Part shown: positions 1-10,379 of the stretch, one piece after another
How positions within the stretch are numbered: position 1 is the first letter of the stretch
How the letters are laid out: every line of letters begins with the position of its first letter
From: an uncultured Bacteroidia bacterium
Lineage (GTDB): Bacteria; Bacteroidota; Bacteroidia; NS11-12g; UBA9320
Reading direction: 5' to 3'
DNA length: 64,000 nt
NCBI GenBank assembly: GCA_943789165.1
Contig: CALSTB010000001.1
Location: forward strand, 397,113 to 461,112
Translations under genes and position numbers: made by a program
The notes under the pieces: generated by a model
What the model was told of the DNA's origin: nothing
Databases searched by the model: none
Seen by the model: only the letters and a program-made list of their open reading frames with translations

Positions 1-102
1 AGCTTGACTGACAAACTAAGCGGAGTTATCAATGTATCCTCTACGGAGTTTTTAAATAGAATTGATGGTCAACGTGCGTACTCAGTTGGTCAAGGAAAAT
101 AA
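1..102 (+). CDS. C-terminal end of an unidentified protein, truncated by the window start
   Basis: Frame 1 is open from base 1 to TAA at 100-102 (SLTDKLSGVINVSSTEFLNRIDGQRAYSVGQGK*). Too short to assign. Confidence 0.5.
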   Translation, partial: SLTDKLSGVINVSSTEFLNRIDGQRAYSVGQGK

Positions 103-113
103 ACGATTAAATC

Positions 114-1214
114 TTGTCAGAAAGATCTGACATACTGAAGTTTTTTAAAGTCAGAAGGATTCTTATCCCTCTGATTCTAGGATTTGGTGTATCCGCTTAT
201 TTCCTGTTCTGGAATAACGAAGGCATCACAGGTGTATCCGAAATTGCATGGTCTAAAGGCGCATACATTTGGCTATTAGCCGCTGCCGGTTTAATGGTCG
301 TTCGCGACCTTGGCTATATTATCCGGCTGAGAATCTTATCGGAAAAAGAACTTACTTGGAAACAGTGCTTTCAAATTATCATGTTATGGGAATTTGCCTC
401 GGCTGTATCTCCTGGGGCTATTGGTGGCACAGCAGCAGCAGTTGTCATCATGGCTCAAGAAAGAATGAAGACAGGTTTAACCACTGCAATTGTTCTGGTC
501 ACATCGTTTTTAGATGAACTCTATTATATGATTATGACGCCTATTGCATTTTGGGCAGTAATGAACACGTCTTTGTTTCCAACGTTTCAAAATGTAGGTT
601 TCGACAACGTAATCAATACCGGCAACTTAAGAACCTTGTTTTGGAGTGGGTATATCTTCCTTTTGATTTGGACTATTTTCTTAGCTTTTGCGCTCTTTAT
701 CAAACCCGAAATATGTCGAGGTTTGATTATGTCTATCGTGAAACTACCTTTCCTTAAAAGGTTTAGTAGACGCGCAAATAGGTTTAGCGATGACCTATTG
801 GTGGCTTCTAAAGAATTCAGGTCTAAACCTAAAAAGTTTTGGATCAAAAGTATGGGAGCAACGTTTGTTACTTGGACAGCCCGATTTTTGGTAATCAACT
901 GTTTGATTATGTTGTTGAGCACCGTTGAAGCAAATGAGCATTGGGTCATTTTCGGCAAACAATTGGTCATGTGGATTTTGATGATGATTGCGTTAACTCC
1001 CGGTGCAAGTGGGGTAGCTGAGTTTATTTTTCCAGCCTTTATGGGACCGTATTTACCTACCAAACAGGTCTCCAATCAATTGTCGATTCTATGGCGTGTG
1101 CTGACCTACTACCCGTATATATTGATAGGCATTATGGTATTGCCGATATGGCTTAAAAGAGTAGGTATTGAAGAACGTTTTAGGCGATTACGCCTCCGCA
1201 AGAAGCGAGGATAA
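114..1214 (+). CDS. UPF0104 / lysylphosphatidylglycerol synthase TM region (flippase-like) integral membrane protein
   Basis: 366 aa, TTG start, many hydrophobic segments, GAIGGTAAAVVIMAQE and TPGASGVAEF motifs typical of the family. Confidence 0.75.
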   Translation: MSERSDILKFFKVRRILIPLILGFGVSAYFLFWNNEGITGVSEIAWSKGAYIWLLAAAGLMVVRDLGYIIRLRILSEKELTWKQCFQIIMLWEFASAVSPGAIGGTAAAVVIMAQERMKTGLTTAIVLVTSFLDELYYMIMTPIAFWAVMNTSLFPTFQNVGFDNVINTGNLRTLFWSGYIFLLIWTIFLAFALFIKPEICRGLIMSIVKLPFLKRFSRRANRFSDDLLVASKEFRSKPKKFWIKSMGATFVTWTARFLVINCLIMLLSTVEANEHWVIFGKQLVMWILMMIALTPGASGVAEFIFPAFMGPYLPTKQVSNQLSILWRVLTYYPYILIGIMVLPIWLKRVGIEERFRRLRLRKKRG

Positions 1215-1550
1215 CGCTTCAACATTTAACGGCTTTTCCCAAAGCTTAATTTGGTCGTGTAAACCTTTGTACTTCTCGCGCAATTCTTCATGAACACTTG
1301 CAGTAAGCACAATCATCAATGGCAAATCATCTTGTTTACATTCGATTATTTTCTCTAAAAACCCATAGCCTGAAATTTCTGGCATTTGGTTGTCTACGAT
1401 GATCACGTCAATCTCCTTTGAACACAACTCGTCTAAGGCAGCCAAAGGATTTAAATAGCTGCTAATTTCGGCAGTGATAGACGATGTTTCAAGTAGTTTG
1501 GTGTTTACAAAAATGTCAATTTCGTTATCATCAATTAGAGCTATTCGCAT
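1188..1550 (-). CDS. single-domain response regulator (REC only)
   Basis: 120 aa; IALIDDNEID, VDNQMPEISGYGF, VLTAS, WEKPL: receiver-domain acidic pocket, phospho-Asp, Thr/Ser and Lys. Confidence 0.85.
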   Translation of the reverse strand: MRIALIDDNEIDIFVNTKLLETSSITAEISSYLNPLAALDELCSKEIDVIIVDNQMPEISGYGFLEKIIECKQDDLPLMIVLTASVHEELREKYKGLHDQIKLWEKPLNVEALSSLLAEA

Positions 1551-2634
1551 GGAATTCAGATTGGTTATTTGGTATAAAAATATTAAAACTTGTTCCTTCT
1601 CCTGGAATAGAAGTTACGTCAATTGTGCCGTTCATATTTTCTACGGCCTGTTTAACTAGATATAGGCTGATATCTTGGTTATTTCCTTTCGACAGAATGA
1701 GTTCAAAAAGGCCATTGAGTTGTTCGTTTTCGATCCCAATATCATCATCTGTAAACATGATTTGAACGCCAGATTTCCCATCAATGACTTCAATATCTAA
1801 GTTAATTTGTCCTTTATCTGGATTAATCTGGTCGCCAACGTAATTAAGTAAATTACTAATGACCAGCTGAATTCTAAATGGGTCGTTGTAAAACGATTCC
1901 GTCGCCCTGACAACCACATTCATATTAATGTTACTGAAGTCTTGGAAACTATCTAAGGCTTGTTTACAACGTTGAATGATTTCGTTAAAGTCAATTTTAT
2001 TTGAAACGCCTATGCGTTGGTCAGACTCATAATGCTCAATTATATTTCTTAATTGAAGATCAATCTGCATGATGCCTTTTTCTAAAATAGGCCAGTAATT
2101 CATGTTTTTATTATCACTGTCTTCAAGCTTGGCCAATCTTACAATGCCATGCATAGAAACCAGCGTGCTTCGCATTTCATTAGAAGCCTTATGGACAAAT
2201 TGATTTAAGCTATCATACGAGTTCTCAAGCTCTTTCTGGTGCTTGGCTATGTTTTTTCTAGCATCGTATAACTCTATGGCCGACAAAATGGTTTGTCTTA
2301 AATCATACTCGTTCCAAGGTTTACTCAAGAATCTATAAACACGCGCTTTGTTGATGGAATCCATCATAGCGGTTTGATCTGCAAAACCAGTGAGGATGAT
2401 ACGTATGATGTATGGGTGTTTTTCGAGAATGCTTTCAAAAAATTCAATACCCGTAATCCCTTTCATTAAGTAGTCACTGATAACCACTTTGACTTCAGGG
2501 TTGTCATCTAATTTTTGACGTCCTTCTTCAGCCGAAGTTGCTGTAATCACATTAAACTCTCGACGAAAGATAGCTCTGAAAGCGACCAAATTTGGTTCTT
2601 CATCATCAACGTATAATAGGTATTGCTTATTCAC
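1531..2634 (-). CDS. response regulator receiver fused to histidine-kinase-like ATPase domain
   Basis: N-terminal REC (YVDDEEPNL, SDYLMKGITG, LTGFAD, SKPW); C-terminal HATPase-like region (VISNLLNYVGDQ, GEGTSFNIFIP). Confidence 0.85.
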   Translation of the reverse strand: MNKQYLLYVDDEEPNLVAFRAIFRREFNVITATSAEEGRQKLDDNPEVKVVISDYLMKGITGIEFFESILEKHPYIIRIILTGFADQTAMMDSINKARVYRFLSKPWNEYDLRQTILSAIELYDARKNIAKHQKELENSYDSLNQFVHKASNEMRSTLVSMHGIVRLAKLEDSDNKNMNYWPILEKGIMQIDLQLRNIIEHYESDQRIGVSNKIDFNEIIQRCKQALDSFQDFSNINMNVVVRATESFYNDPFRIQLVISNLLNYVGDQINPDKGQINLDIEVIDGKSGVQIMFTDDDIGIENEQLNGLFELILSKGNNQDISLYLVKQAVENMNGTIDVTSIPGEGTSFNIFIPNNQSEFHANSSN

Positions 2635-4750
2635 TTGTTACCGGTAATTCAATTGTAAATGTGGTTCCTACGTTTGGTTCGCTTTCTACGGAAATATGTC
2701 CATTGTGTTTTTCCATTATTCCGTAAGTAATGGAAAGACCTAATCCTGTTCCTTTACCCACGTCTTTCGTGGTGAAGAATGGATCAAAGATGCTATTTTT
2801 TACTTCTTCCGGCATTCCACAGCCGTTGTCTGCAATAGTAATGACTACCTTGTCGTCGACATGCATAGTTTTAACCGTAAGAACACCCTGGGTTGGGTCT
2901 TCATATCGATCCCTAATTGCGTCAATGGCATTGTCTATCAAATTCATAAAAACTTGATTCAGTTTACCAAGATAACATTTTATATGCGGTATTGACCCAA
3001 GTTCAATTACGGTTTCGATATCTTTCATCTCACTTTTTAAGATGGTAATGGTAGATTGGATACCATTATTGATGTCAGCACTTTGTGCCTCATCGTCATC
3101 GGTTCTTGAGAAATTCTTTAGTCCGGTAACAATTTCAGAAGTTCGTTTTGCGCCTTCTTCAATGCCACCAAGCAGCTCGTGCATCTCTTTAATAGCATAA
3201 TCAATATCCAACTCCTCTTCCTGAGTCAGGAGTGCTTTCATCTCAGGTAAGTCACTATCTTTAGCAAATTCCTTGTATCCATTTAGGATGGTTAATATGT
3301 CCCCCAAATCCTGTCTTAACGGTTCAACGTTAGAAGACACATAATTGATAGGATTGTTTATTTCGTGGGCAATACCAGCCGTTAGTTGACCAAGCGACGC
3401 CATTTTTTCGGCCTCAACTAGGTGGCCTTGTGTCGATTTTAGGTTGGAGAGGGTGTCTTGTAAATCCAAGTTCATTACCTCCAATTCTTCTGTACGTTTT
3501 TTAACCTTTTCTTCTAAGACCTTATTTTGATTTCTTGTTAAATCGTTATTCTTCTTCACTTCCATCAACATCAACCTTTGTGACTCCTCACGTTGTTTTT
3601 TAAGCATGTTGATTCTGTCAGCTAGTGCAAACGAAAGCAGTACTGTTTCAATTGCAGCGCCTATAGGCATCGAATAGTTGGTCAAAAGACTATAACTCAA
3701 AATGTTTAAGCTACGCATGACATAGAGTATCACCCCAATTAAAAAGATGGTCCAAGCAACCAAAACGAACTTGGCTGAGCTTACTTTCCTTCTCGTTAAT
3801 ACAGCACAAATGGTAATAATGACCAGCGCCGACACCATGCCATTGGCGTTTAGAATAATAGAGGCTATTGCTGTTTGGCCAATTAATGAAAAGCCAATAC
3901 CAATCACACTGACTGCTATAAATACATTGATGGCCCAAATGGACCAAGGCATGTTTCGTTTTAGATTGATAAAACGCGACATGAATATCAGTCCGAAAAT
4001 GATGGATAACAGCGGGAATATGACGACTGCATGGTCTGGCCAGAAATTAGAATTAGGCCAGAAAAATTTATTCGCATACCCTACCAAAGACGACTGCCCA
4101 ATGAAAAGTGGTAGGATATTAATTACATAAAAGAAATAGATACTCGTTCTAAGAGATAAGAAGAGAAACAGGTTGTACAGGATCATTACCGCTAGAATTC
4201 CAGCGAATAGTCCAAAAAGCGTTTCACGCACTTGACCTTTACTCTGTATGGTTTGCGTGGAACTGACATGTATGGGTATTACCAGCTCATCTTGTCCTTT
4301 AACCTTAATATACACTTCCTTTGTTTGACCAGGTTTGATAGGCATTTTAAAGATAGGTTTCGGATCTTTGATCGCTCTATCTGAAAATTTAGTGAGGTCG
4401 GAAACCACTTGAACTTGATCATCGAAGTACAATTCGACAATATCTGTATTGGTTTGGCCAATTTCAAACATCAGTTCATTGACAGTCGTACCATTTTGTA
4501 CAGTGGTTTTTAACCAGTACGTGCTTTTTGTGAAGCCGAAATTAAAAACGTCCATTTCGTTTAGTAGAAACTGATCTGGGCTAACAGCCTTTACATCTTG
4601 GATGGTCAATTTGCCCTTTTTGTCTTCAAGGTAGACAAAACTTCTACTTCTTAAATCGTAAGAAGACTCATCCTCAATTTTCAAGAACTGTGCGCGTACA
4701 GAGTTTGTAAGCAAACAACCGAATAAAAGAATGACAAGTCGCTTCATCAT
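2627..4750 (-). CDS. 7TMR-DISM sensor histidine kinase
   Basis: 707 aa; signal peptide, extracellular 7TMR-DISMED2-like domain, seven hydrophobic helices, HisKA ([13 protein letters not shown]), HATPase ([25 protein letters not shown]). Confidence 0.9.
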   Translation of the reverse strand: MMKRLVILLFGCLLTNSVRAQFLKIEDESSYDLRSRSFVYLEDKKGKLTIQDVKAVSPDQFLLNEMDVFNFGFTKSTYWLKTTVQNGTTVNELMFEIGQTNTDIVELYFDDQVQVVSDLTKFSDRAIKDPKPIFKMPIKPGQTKEVYIKVKGQDELVIPIHVSSTQTIQSKGQVRETLFGLFAGILAVMILYNLFLFLSLRTSIYFFYVINILPLFIGQSSLVGYANKFFWPNSNFWPDHAVVIFPLLSIIFGLIFMSRFINLKRNMPWSIWAINVFIAVSVIGIGFSLIGQTAIASIILNANGMVSALVIITICAVLTRRKVSSAKFVLVAWTIFLIGVILYVMRSLNILSYSLLTNYSMPIGAAIETVLLSFALADRINMLKKQREESQRLMLMEVKKNNDLTRNQNKVLEEKVKKRTEELEVMNLDLQDTLSNLKSTQGHLVEAEKMASLGQLTAGIAHEINNPINYVSSNVEPLRQDLGDILTILNGYKEFAKDSDLPEMKALLTQEEELDIDYAIKEMHELLGGIEEGAKRTSEIVTGLKNFSRTDDDEAQSADINNGIQSTITILKSEMKDIETVIELGSIPHIKCYLGKLNQVFMNLIDNAIDAIRDRYEDPTQGVLTVKTMHVDDKVVITIADNGCGMPEEVKNSIFDPFFTTKDVGKGTGLGLSITYGIMEKHNGHISVESEPNVGTTFTIELPVTSE

Positions 4751-5469
4751 GAGTCGATATTTAAATTAAATGATAAATTTAGTTTTAGTTGGTTGACAAC
4801 AATCTTTCGTTTGAGGTTGGTGTCTTCTCTGAGCAAGGCTACAAACGCCTGCTCCTCAGACCCCGAAGTTGGTAAGTCATCACAATCACCAATCATCACT
4901 ACACGTGCTATGTACTTTTCAGTTGGGTAGTTAAAACCACCTTTGTTTCCAAACTGTTTTTGAATTTCAAATCCAGCCGGTGAAAACAAGAACATACTGT
5001 AGTCGGAAGCCAAGCCATACAATTTGTGTATACCAAGCTGAGGCAGTAATGCTATTGACGAATTCACCAAAATCCAACTGATGCCATAGCCTCGGATAGT
5101 TTTCGAATTCCATAATCCGCATTGTTCGCCACAACCCAATTCAGTGTACTTGGTTATTTCATCACTAACAGTCGGATCGATTTTGGAGACACCTTCCTCC
5201 ATTGGCAAAAGATGTACGCCATCGGCTTTGTGAATACGAATACCACCCATCATCTCATTATCCCGCATGGCAACGATGCAATATGCGTTCGGGTTTTTCG
5301 TCCAGGTTGGATTACTGGACTTCACAGATGTCACTCCATAATCTTTTAAGACATTAATATGCCCCTCAAGATATTCCTTGCACAACTCGGGGTAATCTAC
5401 CGCCCTAAAAGACAATATTTCAAACGTCGTTGCCTGGAGTGTTTTTACGTTTTTTAACCCAATATTCAT
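4747..5469 (-). CDS. GNAT-like acyltransferase, possibly N-acyl amino acid/autoinducer-synthase-like
   Basis: 240 aa; acyltransferase-like layout (YCIVAMRDNEMMGGIRIH..., LYGLASDYSMFLFSPAGFEIQKQFGN). ATGA overlaps with both neighbours. Confidence 0.5.
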   Translation of the reverse strand: MNIGLKNVKTLQATTFEILSFRAVDYPELCKEYLEGHINVLKDYGVTSVKSSNPTWTKNPNAYCIVAMRDNEMMGGIRIHKADGVHLLPMEEGVSKIDPTVSDEITKYTELGCGEQCGLWNSKTIRGYGISWILVNSSIALLPQLGIHKLYGLASDYSMFLFSPAGFEIQKQFGNKGGFNYPTEKYIARVVMIGDCDDLPTSGSEEQAFVALLREDTNLKRKIVVNQLKLNLSFNLNIDS

Positions 5470-7718
5470 TCTATTTCTTCAAAAAATAAATGTTCGTTTA
5501 TATCACGCCTCAAAGAGCGTGTCTCTATCTCTTTCCCTTTGAACAGTCTAAATAGGAATATTTCGCCTCGCTGATCATCAAGGTTAAGTATGTCCTTAAA
5601 TTCCGCTCTAATGTTTAACAACTCATTTCGAAACGGCTTCAATTGTTCATCGTCATTGTCATGTGCAAACCGATTAAAAATAAAAGTCGACGGACTAATA
5701 GGATGAAATCCTAAGTTGAGCTCGGTTGCTTTTAACCATGCCCTTTGCAAAGCGCGTCCGCCTTCGAAATAATCCTTACGAGTGCCCGATGGCATAGAGA
5801 TAAAGCCAATGCGTTCGGTGTTTTTAATTGCCTTTCGCATCATGGTTTCAAAACCAGTACCTAGGCCCCAGTCTCTTAGTTGCCTTATGACTTTATAATT
5901 TTTCGAAACGTATAGACCAGCCTTTTCTGTTTCTGTTAAGTCTATAGTTCTTAAGTCAATTCCATCCTTGGTGGATTCAGCTTCCTCAACTGTCCAGCGT
6001 ATTTCATCAATAAAATCGGTATGACCTCTGTCGGTCATTAAACGAATTCTTTCGACGGCACATAGTACTTCACCGAGTTGTTCTTTTTTATCCGTAATCC
6101 ATGTAAGTTGAGCGCCAGGGATCTGTTCTGATGCTTCTTGAATTAAACCAAAATCGTCTTTGGGAATTGGCTCAAGTTCTCCCAACATTCTATTAGTTCC
6201 TCTAGCTCGTATGTGTGAATACAGATTTAAATCATATTCGTTTAGCATGGCGGTTGGCTCAAAATCGATGACGGCAACTAGTGGGTTTTTTTCTTCAAAT
6301 ACAAAATGGTATCGACCCTTGAGACCAAGTTTATTTGCCCCAATTATGATGTTTTCGATAGCAGCACCAAAACCGACCATCCCTCCTAGAAAGTTATAGT
6401 CTAGGAACGAGTTGGCTTGCGCATGATCTACAAAAGCGAAAATTTGATTTTTCTTAGCGTACCAGCGCCAGGGCTGCATATTACCGCCAGATGGAGCCGT
6501 TTGTGCAAGTTCAACAAGTTCATGAATCTGCTTTTTGTTTAATTCGACGCCGTTGGATTTTGTATATCCGTTTAATATCTGCACCATTTGGTCTAAACTC
6601 AAATGAGTTTGTTTATCGTAGACAAATGGTTTTTGTTCAGGTGAGGTTTCAGTGAGTTTTTCTTCAATATCAAAATAGAACCTGCCAGACTTTATTTGCT
6701 CGGACAATAGGATCCTTCGGATAGTATCGCTTACGATACCGCCTCCGAAAGTGACCGAGCTTGCAAGCTGTGGCCATGTACTAACTGATTGTTCAATTTC
6801 CAACATGGATGCCCGTAGTAATGGGCTTGTATCGTCTATTCCAATCATGTCAAGCATGTATGGAACTTTATCTTCATTTGTTTTTAACGTCTTGAGCTTG
6901 GCAACATCCAAACCTTGAACCAAGCCGTGCAGAATTGGTCTGTCTGGCTCTTTGTCGAAACGCTCAATGTCTAGCATTGCACGATCATTGGTCTCCATAA
7001 CCACCGGAATACCAAGTTCTTTCGCTTTCTGACGGGCAATTATTTTTATATCAAGGCCATCACATTCTTCCACGAGGGCATCCAGTGTGCCGTTTAAAGT
7101 GAAGAAGTCATCAATATTCTCTTCCGTTATTCCATTTTCATAAACGGTCACTTTCAAGTAGGGATCAATCTCAGCAATTTCACGAGCGACAATTACGGCT
7201 TTGTTAATACCGATATTGATGAGGTGGGTTCTCACTCGGTTGAGATTGCTCAAATCAATTTCATCAAAGTCCGCCAAACGTATTTCACCGAACATCCGTT
7301 ACATTGCCATGGTTACTGCAACCGTTTGTCCGACAGATAAGCCAATCACTCCGACTATTTTTTTTCGAAGTGTTTGTTGTTGGGCTTCAGTAATCTTGTA
7401 TTTGTTCCGATTCGTCCTAATTTCAACGAATTCCTCTTCAGGAAGTAGGTGAATTAATGTGTTATTCCATGGGTAATGAACCCAGTTGCCAATTGAATCT
7501 TGGCTTCTACCGCTTAAGTAATCCTCAATTAAATGTTGATATATTTCGGGATTCTCCTTGAATTTGACTTTTGGATTGCGGCAGTTTACCAATTCTTTTA
7601 GCTGATTTTCGATGGTATCAAAAATTTGAATTCCGGGCGTTTGCTTTATTTTTTCTAAAACATCAAGCGCCGCAACGCCTTGCGATAGGGAGATTATATG
7701 TGGGTGGTAGGAATACAA
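5466..7718 (-). pseudogene. Rv1355c-like protein: ThiF/HesA E1-type Rossmann domain fused to a nitroreductase-like domain, interrupted by an in-frame TAA at 7301-7299
   Basis: ORF 7299..7718 ends GVIGLSVGQTVAVTMAM*. ORF 5466..7295 resumes in the same frame two codons later (CGG ATG: R-MFGEIRLADFDEIDLSNLNRVRT). Together they rebuild an E1-like nucleotide-binding domain. The C-terminal half has a nitroreductase motif (LAQTAPSGGNMQPWRW). Confidence 0.75.
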
Positions 7719-7970
7719 TTACTAATCTTCTTTCGTGTGAAGATACTTAAGTACAAGCAGAATAGCGGTAATCACTTCAGTACAAGGACTTTAAATATGT
7801 ACCCTATAGTAGACAATAATAAAATGGCTATTACTACCACATTTTTAAGTTTTGTTGAAGAAAAGTTGATAAATACAAAAACTTGGTTTACATTTGCTAA
7901 AGAATGTGCGGTGCATGTTCTACTTTTTTACTACTACTACTTAATTATAACTACATGAAAATTGTTGATC

Positions 7971-8432
7971 ATGAGCACGAAAATCTCTGTTCTGTACCTC
8001 GATGACGAGGTTGAAAATTTAAATTCATTTAACGCAAATTTCCGAAGAGAATTCAACGTACACCTTGCTAATAGCATTGATGAGGCGTATTCTGTCATTG
8101 AATCTAAGGAAATACATGTTGTTTTGTCTGACCACAAGATGCCTCACATTACGGGTATCGAGTTTTTTGAAACTTTATGCAAAACCCATCCGTCCATCAC
8201 TCGTATCCTTTTAACAGGATGTTCTGAGTTAAATGTGGTTGTTGATGGCATTAACCGAGGTCAGATATTCAAGTATCTCTACAAGCCAATGAATGTTGAC
8301 TTGGTTCGTAAAACGGTTGAAGACGCTTACAAGAAGTTCTTAGAAGACAAAAAGAATCAAATGGAAGTTGTTGAGTTAATCGAAACAAACGAGAAACTTG
8401 AATTCATGTTAAGACAAAAGCTCATTAGCTAG
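7971..8432 (+). CDS. response regulator receiver protein, paralogous to the REC domain at 2634-2250
   Basis: VLYLDDEVENLNSFNANFRREFNV, SDHKMPHITGIEFFETL, LLTGCSE, YKP; ATG at 7971 preferred over the TTG at 7962. Confidence 0.85.
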   Translation: MSTKISVLYLDDEVENLNSFNANFRREFNVHLANSIDEAYSVIESKEIHVVLSDHKMPHITGIEFFETLCKTHPSITRILLTGCSELNVVVDGINRGQIFKYLYKPMNVDLVRKTVEDAYKKFLEDKKNQMEVVELIETNEKLEFMLRQKLIS

Positions 8433-8493
8433 TCTTTTACGAACTACTTATTCATAAACAAAATCGTTCCTTTGGGATTCCCAATGTATTTTT

Positions 8494-9594
8494 GTGGCTA
8501 ATACAAACGCATTGGATTTTAAAGAGACCAAGTTAGGATTTACCATTGGCGATGCAAATGGTGTGGGAATGGAAGTCATGTTACGTGCCTTCTCAACTCC
8601 TTATCTATTCAATCACTGTACTCCTGTTTTATATGGGGATGCAGAGGTGTTTAAGTTTTATTGCAACGCGTTAGAGTTAACTGACCTTAGATATAATCTT
8701 ATTACAGACACAAAAGACTGTGTACCGGATATGATTAATCTGAAACAAGTTACTTCCAACAAGGTGACTGTTACACCTGGTACTCCAAGCGAGGAAGCAG
8801 GTGCTTTGGCTTTAAAAGCAATTAATGCTGCTATTGAAGATATCAAAGTGGGTCAGATTGAGAACCTAGTGACGCTACCAATTGACAAAAGCACGATTCA
8901 ATCAGATTCATTCGATTTTGCTGGCCACACTGATTACTTGGCAAAGTCATTTGAAGTGGATGACTATATGATGATCTTGACCAGTGACGATTTAAAAGTT
9001 GGCGTGGTTACAGGACATATCCCAATCACTCAAGTTAGTCAGTCCTTGACTATTGAGAGAATTACCAATAAGATTCAAATCTTATTAGACTCATTACAGT
9101 TTGACTTTGGTGTTAGAAAACCTAAAATCGCTGTCTTAGGTCTTAACCCACACAGCGGTGATAACGGGTTAATTGGCAAAGAGGAGTTAGATATTATCAA
9201 ACCGGCCATTGATGGCTTCATTGAAGAAGGACATTTAGTTTTTGGTCCTTACTCAGCAGATGGGTTTTTTGGAACAAAAGGATATGAGCAGTTTGATGCG
9301 GTTTTGGCCATGTATCATGACCAAGGTTTGATTCCTTTCAAACAGATTTCATTTCACAATGGCGTGAACTATACCGCCGGTCTTCCAATTGTAAGAACCT
9401 CACCAGATCATGGGACAGCGTATGATTTGGCTGGCAAAGGGACAGCAGATATTGCGTCCCACGTAAGTGCCATATTTGAAGCCAAGAAAATTTACCTTAA
9501 TCGTTTGGAATCAAATGAGTTAAACAAGTCCCCATTGGCCTACAAATCACACAGAAGAGAAAAATTCAGCATCGGTGTTCCCAATCTGAAATAA
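8494..9594 (+). CDS. pdxA: 4-hydroxythreonine-4-phosphate dehydrogenase
   Basis: GFTIGDANGVGMEV, TLPIDK, HDQGLIPFK, GLPIVRTSPDHGTAYDLAGKG: PdxA signatures; GTG start. Confidence 0.95.
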   Translation: MANTNALDFKETKLGFTIGDANGVGMEVMLRAFSTPYLFNHCTPVLYGDAEVFKFYCNALELTDLRYNLITDTKDCVPDMINLKQVTSNKVTVTPGTPSEEAGALALKAINAAIEDIKVGQIENLVTLPIDKSTIQSDSFDFAGHTDYLAKSFEVDDYMMILTSDDLKVGVVTGHIPITQVSQSLTIERITNKIQILLDSLQFDFGVRKPKIAVLGLNPHSGDNGLIGKEELDIIKPAIDGFIEEGHLVFGPYSADGFFGTKGYEQFDAVLAMYHDQGLIPFKQISFHNGVNYTAGLPIVRTSPDHGTAYDLAGKGTADIASHVSAIFEAKKIYLNRLESNELNKSPLAYKSHRREKFSIGVPNLK

Positions 9595-9648
9595 AGTTCT
9601 TTTTTTCCACAAATTATGCTAATTTTGCCGACCCTTTTGGGAGTGAAG

Positions 9649-10167
9649 ATGGAGCGTAAAGATTTCACTATACAATTTGGTTCATTAAAGGAAGGATTTC
9701 ACGACTTTAAGTACCAATTAAACAACGAATTTTTTGCGTTAATAGAGCAAGAGTTGATCCGAGAAGGGGAGGTTAATGTTCTTTTAAATTTAGAGCGTTC
9801 TGAACGCCACATGTCTTGCAACTTTACCCTTGAGGGTTGGGTGCTTAAAACTTGTGACGTTTGTTTAAGTGAACTTCAATACCCGGTAAAATGTGTACAA
9901 CATTTACATATTAAAATTACCGACAAGGAAATTGAAGAAGAACCGGAGTTGATAAGCGTAGATAGTAACGCATATGAGTTGGATTTAACCAACCATTTGT
10001 TTGATTATGTTGCGTTGTCGTTGCCGATGAAACTTGAATGCAAGGATGCAATAAATCGAAAGAACTGCGACGAAGAAGTGTTAGAAATGTTAGCCGATTC
10101 AGAAGATGAAACAGATAATTCAGATCATCCTGAATGGCAAAAACTAAAAGAAATATTTAAAAACTGA
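9649..10167 (+). CDS. DUF177/YceD family protein
   Basis: Directly upstream of rpmF; TCDVCLSELQYPV and acidic C-terminus typical of DUF177. ATG at 9649 preferred because a TAATTTTG motif overlaps the longer ORF start (9616). Confidence 0.85.
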   Translation: MERKDFTIQFGSLKEGFHDFKYQLNNEFFALIEQELIREGEVNVLLNLERSERHMSCNFTLEGWVLKTCDVCLSELQYPVKCVQHLHIKITDKEIEEEPELISVDSNAYELDLTNHLFDYVALSLPMKLECKDAINRKNCDEEVLEMLADSEDETDNSDHPEWQKLKEIFKN

Positions 10168-10171
10168 TAGT

Positions 10172-10357
10172 ATGGCTCATCCAAAGAGAAAGATTTCCAG
10201 AACAAGGAGAGACAAAAGAAGAACCCACGACAAACTTGGGTTTAAGCAGCTTATTAAAGATCCTAAAACAGGTGAAGTGTCTCAATACCATCGTTTAAAC
10301 CTTGAAACAGGCATGTATCGAGGAATGAAGGTTATTGACGTAAACGAGCAAGCTTAA
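10172..10357 (+). CDS. rpmF: 50S ribosomal protein L32
   Basis: MAHPKRKISRTRRDKRRTHDKL. Confidence 0.97.
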   Translation: MAHPKRKISRTRRDKRRTHDKLGFKQLIKDPKTGEVSQYHRLNLETGMYRGMKVIDVNEQA

Positions 10358-10379
10358 GAATTTATTCTTAAACATTTTT

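Noticed and set aside
587-1075. Antisense ORF of 162 aa within the flippase-like gene, and similar ones (10559..10951 -, 13136..13522 -, 24760..25068 -)
   Set aside because: Fully embedded opposite well-supported genes, no domain features; chance open frames.
7299-7718. Independent 139-aa gene
   Set aside because: In frame with the downstream ORF and carries the first half of a Rossmann fold; better explained as the N-terminal part of an interrupted protein.
10340-10379. Terminator between rpmF and plsX (TTAAGAA TTTA TTCTTAA)
   Set aside because: AT-only 7-bp stem in a tightly spaced operon; too weak to support.
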